From contig OZ038509.1 of assembly GCA_964036315.1 (NCBI GenBank), positions 24,521,884 to 24,585,883 of the forward strand: a stretch of 64,000 nucleotides of DNA. Reading direction: 5' to 3'. Shown here piece by piece: positions 25,494-35,700 of the stretch. Source of the DNA: Acanthosepion esculentum. Taxonomy: Eukaryota > Mollusca > Cephalopoda > Sepiida > Sepiidae. Position 1 is the first letter of the stretch; each line of letters starts with the position of its first letter. The position numbers and the translations under genes were made by a program. Below the pieces are notes generated by a model. It was given only the letters and a program-made list of their open reading frames with translations. It made no database searches and was not told the DNA's origin.

Positions 25494-28400
25494 TATTTGA
25501 AGTTATATATGTATTGTTTCTTATTTCTTTCAACTCTTTCCACACTTATTGGGGTTTTCTGTATTAGTATTTATTTGTTTTTGTATAAACTTGAAGATCA
25601 TTCATCTTATGTTTACTTTCTGTTTTGCTTACCTAAAATTATATTTATCAACTTTGCATTTTCTACTCTTGTTTATTTTTTTATCAATTGATAGTTTAGG
25701 TGTTTGTACTGTCAAAAAGGCAGTACAAATTATGTTACTGTATGTTAAATAATGACTTCATAATCTCCGGGTATTTTAGGCTTAAAATCCCAATTTATAT
25801 TTTCATATTTTATTTCTGCTGACTTTTTGTAAAAATTAACTTAAAAACTTTTCAATATTTGTGTTTGTTTATGTATAAATATTTTGTAATTTATCTTACT
25901 TTCTAGTTGTTTTGTTTACCTAACATTTTATATATTTCAAAAAAGCATTAATTTCGAGGAGGGAGCATCCAAAGCACATAATGTATATAATGTTTATATA
26001 TGGACATTTATATATATTCCAAAGGTTGTCATAGCCGGGAGGGGGGGTGCTTGATAGCGGGGACAAACTTCCAATGTCTATAAAATGTTTCCGTGGCATA
26101 TGTCTTAAATAGCATTGGACAAATGCTGAAAGCGATAGAATGGGCAAAGGCAGACAACTGGTGCCTTATAACCGCTGCTGCTACAGGGAGATAAAGCTCA
26201 ACACCCCAGGAAGGCAGGGAAGGAGAAAACTCATTTTAAATCTTAGTTGCCTTGCAATCATATCCAAAACATGGAAAAGGCTATCCCCCAGGCCTGCACC
26301 CAGTTCATTCCAAAGGACTGAATTTTGAACAGGATGCTCTCTTTATCTCGCAAGGTAAACAGATGTCTATGCATTATTCATTTTTGACTAGTATTTCTTT
26401 CATCTTATTTTTCTTGCTTTTCCACCAAGTAGCAATAGTCTTAAGTTGTCTGAATTTCTTAGATGAAGCCTTGGCAATTATTATTCATTTTTCACTAGTA
26501 TTTCTTTCATCTTATTTCTCTTGCTTTTCCACCAAGCAGTAATAGTGTTGAGTTGTCTGAATTTCTTGGATGGAGCCTTGGCAATTATTATTATTAATTT
26601 TTGATTCATATTTCTTTCATCTTCTCTCGCATTTTATTGCAATTCCCTAATGGTTACACAAAATACTAAGTCCAATAACTCTGTCTAAGTCAGGGATTGA
26701 TTTGACACTCTATTGATATTATAGACAAGACCCTCTCTTCCTAAATCGATAAAAAAAATATTAATATTTTTCAAATCATACAAATGCTGTGGCCTAAGAA
26801 AGAAAGCTGAACTACAAAAACTATTTCCCATAATTATTTTTTTTTTTTGGGGAGTGGACCAGTATATTTACGTAGCAACTTTAGCATATGAAGAAGAAGA
26901 AAATAAAAGTTATTTAGCAACAACAATAGATTCCTCTTCCATTCAATATGGATTTATCACAGCTACAGGCTTGCCTCATCAATTATTGGATGTTATTTAT
27001 TTTCAGTGCAACAATCAGTCTCCATCACCATAGCCACCGTATTTTTCTTTTCTGGATTGGAATTTTATGGCCACTCCTTACCTCTATCATTGTTTCATTA
27101 GTAACTGCAAAACAGTCATCAAGATACAGTTGTTGCAAGTCGGGCAGATGCTGGCTAATGAGACGAAATGCTGAATCAGGGAGGCAGCAGCAACTATAAA
27201 GAGGACAAAAACAATTAGAAAACATATTTTACATCAAAGTATACGAATTTTATTTAATGCAATAAAAATCGATTAATTAGAAGAGACGAGAGGAAATCTA
27301 CAACTGGAGTTGGCAATGCAAAAAGACAAAAAAAAATGAAAGCAAAATGACTGTAGAATAAGTACTTATGTACCACCTTTGGATGCTGAAGACGAGATCA
27401 AAGATGATTTCTATCCTAAGCTTGATAACATCCTCTCCTCTCTTCCCAAGGAAGGCAAGATCATCGTTTCAGGAGACTTCAATGCCAGAGTTGGGAAAGA
27501 TCACACAGATTATGGAATGGAGCAATAGGCAAGAAAGGAGTTGGCAACATCAATGCCAACAAAACTCTCCTTCTTACCAAATGTGACAAATATAACCTGG
27601 TGAGCACTGAAAACCTGTTTCATCAAAAGAACAGATACAAAATCTCATGTCAACATCCGCACTCCAAGAATTGTCATCGTTCAATCCAGAGATCAACAGT
27701 AGACAGATTAGGAGCAGATTTCTGTTGGACAATTGCAAGGATACTGTTGAATCTACAAGCTTTGTGTTGATCTAGGTTAGAAATTATCATAGAAACCATG
27801 GAGGAAATGATGTGCATATCACTCAGTAGGGACTCTGTTCTAGGGGGGGGGGGATCAGAAAAAAATACTCCTGATTAGTTGAGAGTAGAGCTGGAAGAGA
27901 ATTTACGAGCAAAGAATTCTGCTTTTTTAATGATTTAATTCCACATCTCAGAATGTCAAAACGTGGTAATAACAATGATGAAGACATTAGTTTGACTATA
28001 AATAATGATAATTCCTCATCCCAGAAAGCAAAAATGTTGTGATAATAACAACAATGATGAGGATATTAGTCTGACTAATTAATGCAAATAATGATGATTT
28101 CTCATCCCAAAAAGCAAAAATGTTGTGATAATAACAACAAAGATGAGGATATTAGTCTGACTGTAAATAATGCAAATAATGATAATTCCTCATCCCAGAA
28201 ATCTTATAAAAATTTGGACAGTTTACCTACAATTTTTCATTTAGATTTCCAACACCTTATTTTAAAACTGGCAAAATACCTGAAGAGATTAAACAAGCCA
28301 AACTTGTTGGCTGAATTTCATTTTCAAGGATTGCGTTTTGCGTATATTTACACAACTGTTTTTGTTTAATTCTGTTCTCATGTTTGATGGAATCAATTTC

Positions 28401-29113
28401 AAGTCACTCAATGGCATTTAAACAGTTAGATGGGAATTTTAGTGTGTATTTTTTTTTTAATGTAGCAACATTTGAAAGTACTCAGAAAAAATAAAATTAA
28501 AATAAATATGAAATATAGCAAATTTACCGATAATGTAAAACAACTAATTTGGAAATTTGAAAAATTTAATAAAAGAAAATTTGAAAGACAGAACTTGTCG
28601 ATATTATTTAACGAAACATGTTTGAAAGAATTCTTGCTGCCAAAATACACCTGATACCATGGCATTGATGATGTCAGATGCATGCTTTCAGCATCTTCAT
28701 TGAAGTGCCAAGATGAACGATGAAAGTCAGAGTTAAAATACTTTTCTAAAATAGTACTTCATACAAAAGGATTAAACGGGAATTTAGACTTACTCAGATA
28801 ATGACGTTTCCAAAAAGAGCCTTCTGCAAACCCTCCACAACCCTAATCCTGACAAACTAAGAGGCCAAAACTATCAAATTTCTTACACTAATACATGGGA
28901 AAACAAGAAATTCCCCAGAAAAGAGAGCCCCACTTCATTATTTCTTGTCTCATTGATAAAAGACACACGTGTGCCTGAAAATTCTGACTTCAAAATCTTT
29001 CTCTTTGTGTTTCTGTTTAATCAAAGGGCTTACCGATATAAAATAAATATTATTAGTCTTACTGATAATATTTTATCATTTTGTGTTTTTATCCCTCAAT
29101 TTTTTTAAACAAC

Positions 29114-29152
<39 letters not shown>

Positions 29153-29647
29153 AGGTGCCCATAAAGTTAATGTGCACTTTAAAAAAATTATAACTTTATT
29201 TGTATTTGTGATAGAAATAATTTGTAAAAAGGATTAGAAAGAAGTAAATCTATATTTTTTGAGGTTTTATTGAAATGTTATTTAAGTTTCCACATGTCCT
29301 CCATCATTAGCAATACAAAGGGTAATACGATTTTGCAGTTCACGGAAAACATTTGCCAACTGAATTACAGTAATGCCTGAAATCACATTAGTTATTTTAG
29401 CTAGACTTAAAACTAGGTATATTAAACTTTATAACATTTTTTACAGATTATTTCTATCACAAATAAAGTTCTAAATTTTTTAAAGTGCACACAAACTTTA
29501 TGTACACCTTGTGTGTGTGTATATATATATGTATATGAAGAAATATAGTCTTAAGATGTGCTCTATTTATGGGATAAAGTGTTATCAAAGATAGAGCATA
29601 TGTAAATATAAAATTGAACAAAGTGTTGACTTCTATGTTCACTTTTA

Positions 29648-29704
<57 letters not shown>

Positions 29705-32700
29705 ATGTAAATTCACTTTCTTCAGAGACAGTCATTCACTCCTGTAGTTCACTGCTACTATGAAGCAGGGATTTTTTTCTCCTGATGATGGCCAAGTTGG
29801 CTGAAACTAGTTAAGGAACCTAATTGAAATAATAAAACAAAAAAATATTAATATACAACCCAGTGTGTCTGAAAATTTTTAATTTTTTTAATATTTTTTT
29901 ATTGTTCAAAACACACATATATAAATTGTGTGTGTGTGTGTGTGTGTACGTGTGTAATTTTTTTTACATCCCAAATCCTTTTTATTATTCTGTTAGATTA
30001 TTGTTTAGATAAAAAATATGCAAAAAAATAAAAAATGGTTTTATAATAAATAGTATAATATATATTAGAAATATTTCAAATAAAGGTTTTGATATTGAAA
30101 AACTGCAATGCAATTGCAAAATTATATTTCTGCCAATAGTAAAGTGAGAATCTGTTCAGAATCTTTGTAAAAAGACTTTTCCATTACAATCAGATACCAT
30201 TTAAAAAAAGGAAAGAAAAAATACTTGAGAAAGAGTTACCTACCCTTTAAGAGATAAATAAATTAAATGTCGACATTTTTTGAGCAGAGAAGATATTCCA
30301 TTAAGTGTGAAGCCCATGATGTTTGAAAGATCCAAATGGATTACATGATTGCTGTATGAGGTGACCTTGTCGAGAATTTCATCGGTGATACACATGTGAG
30401 TCAGGTCTTGAAAGCAAATGATTCGCCATAAAGAAGGGTCTTTACTCAATTCATACCATTTGGTACATACCAGGGCTACACAACAGAGCCTCTGTGAGAT
30501 GGTCAAATACTGGAAGATGTATAAAAGAATGCTGTTTGGAAGCTCGAGAATGTTTTGACATCTTGACGAAGGTAGCATATCTTCATCCGAATGATTGCAT
30601 GCTGAGTTTGGACTATTTTTATCTCTGCAAGTAGAACCCTTCAAAGACGGCGAAGATTCTTCCTGAGGTGGCGAACACTGCCATATCTGGTGTGGAATTT
30701 CCACCTGCTGAGGTGGGGATTTATTTGGTTCAAACTGGCTGTGAACATTTGGACAGTGAGGTGTGTAAAAATCTTTAGAGTTCAATGCCTTTCTTTCCTG
30801 GCAACGATTATTTGAATGATGGCTACGAAGAGAGGAGAATAAAGGCTCCGAGTAGGTCTCGGTCGTTTCTGGCTGGAAATTACTTACAGATGAGTTGGAC
30901 TTATCAGCTGTAGGAGTCGGGCTTACTGATGATGCGGTTGAAGTAATGGTTGCAGCATGCACTGTTTGAATGGTTGACAATGTTTCGGTACCAGTGTCTG
31001 GATCAAGCTCCATTAACCGAACCTTACAAGGTTGCTGCTCTGTGTTATCGGGAGGCGGGGGAAAACATCGTTTAGTTCTGCTCACATGAAGAAGCCTGCA
31101 AAACGAAACAGGTTTGCACAAGAATAATTATGAATTGTCAAATTAGCAAAATAAGAGATTTTACAAGCATTTTTGTTTATTTTACAAGGAAAATATGATT
31201 TGCAAGGATCATTCTCTAGTAACATTAAAGAAAACAATAATCAAATTTTTATAAATATTTGGTTACGTAATAGAATTCTACAAATATTCAAATATTATGC
31301 ATTGATTTCAGGAACCAGTTACTTTGTTTTTTTTTGGGGGGGGGGGGGGTCATCATGTTTTGACCCTCTACATAAGTATGTATACTGAGCATCTGTATGT
31401 ATTACAAAGCAGAACACTGAATACCACTAACACTCCTGAGGCCTACACAAAGGGTGCCGTTCCTCGTCCTGCATGTGAAATATGTGGATCTCAAAAAGAC
31501 ATTAAAGGCACAAACAGAAGGATATCAATGGCGGAACATGCTGATGAACCCATATATATTGAAAACGATGGTAGAGTCTAGTGTGTGTGTGTAATTAGTG
31601 AAACCTTGAAAATGACAAAAGAAAAAAAAAAAAATTGACCTAAGCCACCGGAAATAAAATAGACAAAAATAAGAACTATAAAAAATAACCGACCTTAGAT
31701 GCAAAGTGTTTTATTTTATTTAGATGGCAATTGATGTTGCATTAAACATTTATAATTTCAGCCTAACCCACTAAGACGCAAGGGGTTACTGAGAGTGAAA
31801 GACAAAAGAGTGAAGGAAATTGCAAAGACATTACTGAGGAGAAAGAACAGGATTCAAGGAGACAGAAGATGACAACTGATGCTGCATTAAACATTGGAAA
31901 CGATTTGACTATAGGAGTTTTCTTTTAATCTCCAAGGTAAGGTAATGAAGACGCAAGGGGTTACTGAGAATGAAATAAACTGAGAAAAACATTAACGAAG
32001 AGAAAGGAAAATAGAGAGAACAGGAGTCAAGAAGACAGATGACAGTTGACATTGCATTTAATTTTCGAAGATCATAGTTGACTGGAAAGCAGGAAGCTAG
32101 AAGACAGTTCCACAGGCAAGAAGTGTTATATAGGAATAAAGTGTCATTGTCGACACTTGAATTTGAACATAGATTGTCAGTGAGCAAACACGGGCGATCC
32201 CATTATTGAATCAAGTCGACCACATGACTATAGAGGAAACTCATATATGTAGGAAGTCGCATGATGTCTAGATTGATCTTTTTATCTAGTCTATCCTCTA
32301 TTACTATTCAGATCACCATTTCTAGTCTATCCTCTATTCTATACAGAGCTCTATTCTCTACTCTATTCACTATACTATTTCTCTGAACGGATTACTATTC
32401 AAGTGAGTATTATCGAGCAAGTACTATTAGTGTGAGTATTATTCATTGTTCAACGGTGTTATTATAGTTGTATCTGCAATTACAAAGCATTACGAAAGCG
32501 ACAAGTATTCAGTGACATTACAAAAGTGGCAATGAGTGTTCATTGACATCACAAAAAGTATGAGGGAAGAAACTATTTTACAGTTACACTTAGCAACATT
32601 TCAACAATAAAATGATGAGACCTAACTGCTAATCTAGTACTATGTTCAAATTCATGAAGTAAAGATATTAATCAGAACGACTGCCATAAAAATATTTATA

Positions 32701-35700
32701 GAAAAAGCACAGGGAAGCAACATTATGGTGGTGCTGGAGAGAAGTGATTGAAGCCGAGATGCCAGGTCCTGACCGGTAACATTACAGATTCTTCTTTGGA
32801 TTTTGTCAAGAATCTCTAGATACATAGCAAAAGCATCAGACTAGATGTAGCAACAATATTCAATGCACAGACAAATGGCAAGCTTATAAAGGTGCAAAAG
32901 TCTGGTGAGAAAAAAAAAAGGTGTTGCAAAATCTAAAGATGTCCAGCAAGAACAGAACTGGAATAGAAAGGAAGAGGCACAAAATTCCATTCTGACTTCA
33001 AGTTTCATGTTGTATGACACTAACCGTCTGAGGGTCAATTCATAACATGAATTCACCCCAATGAAGTTCTACATTGGATTAAATAAACAGGCTAAGTTAT
33101 GGGTTAAATAGCAGGGTAGACTAGGTTTTCTTGCCTTGATTGACAACAAGTCTTAATTCAAACTTGATGAGAGCTGTTTGGAGATTTCCTGGCACCAATT
33201 CGCTACTATAACTTATTTCAAAAAGTAAGTCTAGTCCTGTACTAGCCTTCACCACTGGAATCAAATCATTTGGGTCGGTAGATGTGTGGTTTAGGTCTAA
33301 ACTAAACTGCTGAGACCACCCCCTATACACTGAAACCATATGTGGCAGCAATATTCAAAGCAAAGATGACTTATAAATGTGTAAGATAGATTTTGATAAG
33401 AAAAAAAATGTCCAGCATAACACAGTGATTGATTGACCTGTTTTTTTTTTACAGCTTATCAACCCTTTGCTGGTTATTTAAAGCCAGAAAATATTTTTTG
33501 GATTGTTAGAATTTTTTTTTTTTAGATAATGTTTTTTTAGTGATACAAGTCTTAGTAATTAACCCATAGCTGGGGGAGAAGAGTTGGATTCATAACTATA
33601 ATATGATAAACAAGAAATTATTATGTAGATATTAAGTGTAGATTCAATTCTATATTAAAATCAGTATATAAACTGATCCCTCATTTTGTGGATACGACAG
33701 TTTTTATACATTTATATTCCAGAGAATGTAAATAAATCTAAAAGACATGCCTGTGTAACTAGTCCGTATTTCATTGATAGAAATGTTTTCTTTCGCTTAT
33801 CAACCATTTTGCAGGTTAATTAAAGCCAGAAAATATTTTAAGAATTTGGAGTGTGAATAATAATAGTTTAACGATACAAATCATAATATTTAACCCATAT
33901 CTGGAGGAGAGGAGGTGGATTCATACCTCTCCTGAAGGTATTCGTGCATAAGTAAATATAACGAACCCAACTAGAATTGGAACTCAACTCTCTGATTAAC
34001 AATTCCAGGTTATTATCCAATACCTATTCCCAAAGTGGCCACCTATCTAGATACCCGGTTAACTTGATTAACTTTGGTGATGGTGCGGGAACTACTGTTT
34101 TAATGTGATGTGTCCATAAGCGTTTTTATTTCAGGGTGACAAGCGTAGCTCAGAATGGCACAACACCTGACACTGTATGTGAGTGGCAGTCCGTGGTACA
34201 ATTGCAGAGATGGTGAAGTAGTATTCATGGACCTTGTGCTTCAGTAGATGCCAAAACTATCAGAAATTGTCATTCCGAGCTGACGTGTACGAGATTTGGA
34301 GTAGATACCCACAAAAGTGACCATACTTACAGATTCAGATTGGAACAGAATGTGCAAAAGGTACAGAAATTGTTCAAAGATATACCCAGACGATTGCAAC
34401 AAACACTGGTGGGCAACACTAATGCCTATGTAGAATTATAACACCATACTATACTTCTACCATTATACTGTTTAAAATAAAAAATTGTTTTATGAAAATC
34501 AACCAATAATTAATAAAGTTATTAACAATTGTAAGTAAGGAGTTTCTGCCCAAAAGACAGATTATAAAGATTGCGTCGCACTGGTTTTTAATATGGGTAC
34601 CTGCAGAAAAAAAAAACTGTGTCAAAAGGATGCTCATCAGTATGACCAGATGTCCAGTTGCCTCTAGCTAGGATTGAAACCCAGCTGAATTGTGTGGCAG
34701 TTCATGGTGCAATTGCAGAGATGGTGGCACAGCGTTCATGAACCTTGTGCTTCAGATGATGCCAAAACCATCCGAAATTGTCATTCCAAGACGATGAATA
34801 TGAGATGTGGGGGTAGATACCCACAGAAGCAGTTGTCCTTCAAGATCTAGATTGAGAGAAAATGTGCAGAAGGTACAGAAATTGTTCAAAGATATACCCA
34901 GACGATTGCAACAAACACTGGTGGACAACATTAATGCGTATGTAGAATTATAACACCATACTGTACTTCTAACATTATAGTTTAAAATAAAATTTGTTTT
35001 AGGAAAATCAACCAATAATTAATGAAGTTATTAACAATTTAAATAAGGAGTTACTTTTCAGCCCACAAATCTGTACTTCTGAATCGAAATCTGTATAGAA
35101 ATCTGAGGGAGATCACTCAGTATTTGGAATGCAGAATTTGTTTTGGATTTTAAAACTGACAAAAAGCCAAAGAATAGCCAAGAATGAACAGAAAAGAAAG
35201 AGGGATTTAAAAAAAAAAAATCAATCGTACTCGACATTTTTAGGACAAGGGTCTAAAAATCCAATAGCATATACTGGATAATGTTTAGCACTATCTTTGT
35301 TTGAGCAATATAAGATTGTTAATTCATTAGAGATTTATTGTTCCTTTAGCAATTCTATGTTTTTATAGGTGCTCAGAGCTGGCCCAATACACTCTGTATT
35401 TCTTGACCAGCTTGGGACCAGTTTCAACAAACTATCAAAATGTAGTAGTTTTATTCTGTTGCATAAACTTTATTGTATTTACATTGTTTGAACTGTTGTC
35501 CTCGTCTTTGTTGTCATATTCACATTTTGGCCATTGTACACTCCAGCCTTCTTCAGATGATTGGAATTTCAAACTGAACCCTTTATTTTGTCCACTGGGG
35601 TAGATTGTTCTAGTTCCACATGTCATGCCTCTTCTGGATATCTGTTTCAGTTCACCTCTGCTGTGGCCAAGTATTGAACTTGCAACTCTTTGGCTCAAGC

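Noticed and set aside
34182..35050. Duplicated exon pair
   Set aside because: The two copies lack a common open frame with splice sites and look like a non-coding repeat.
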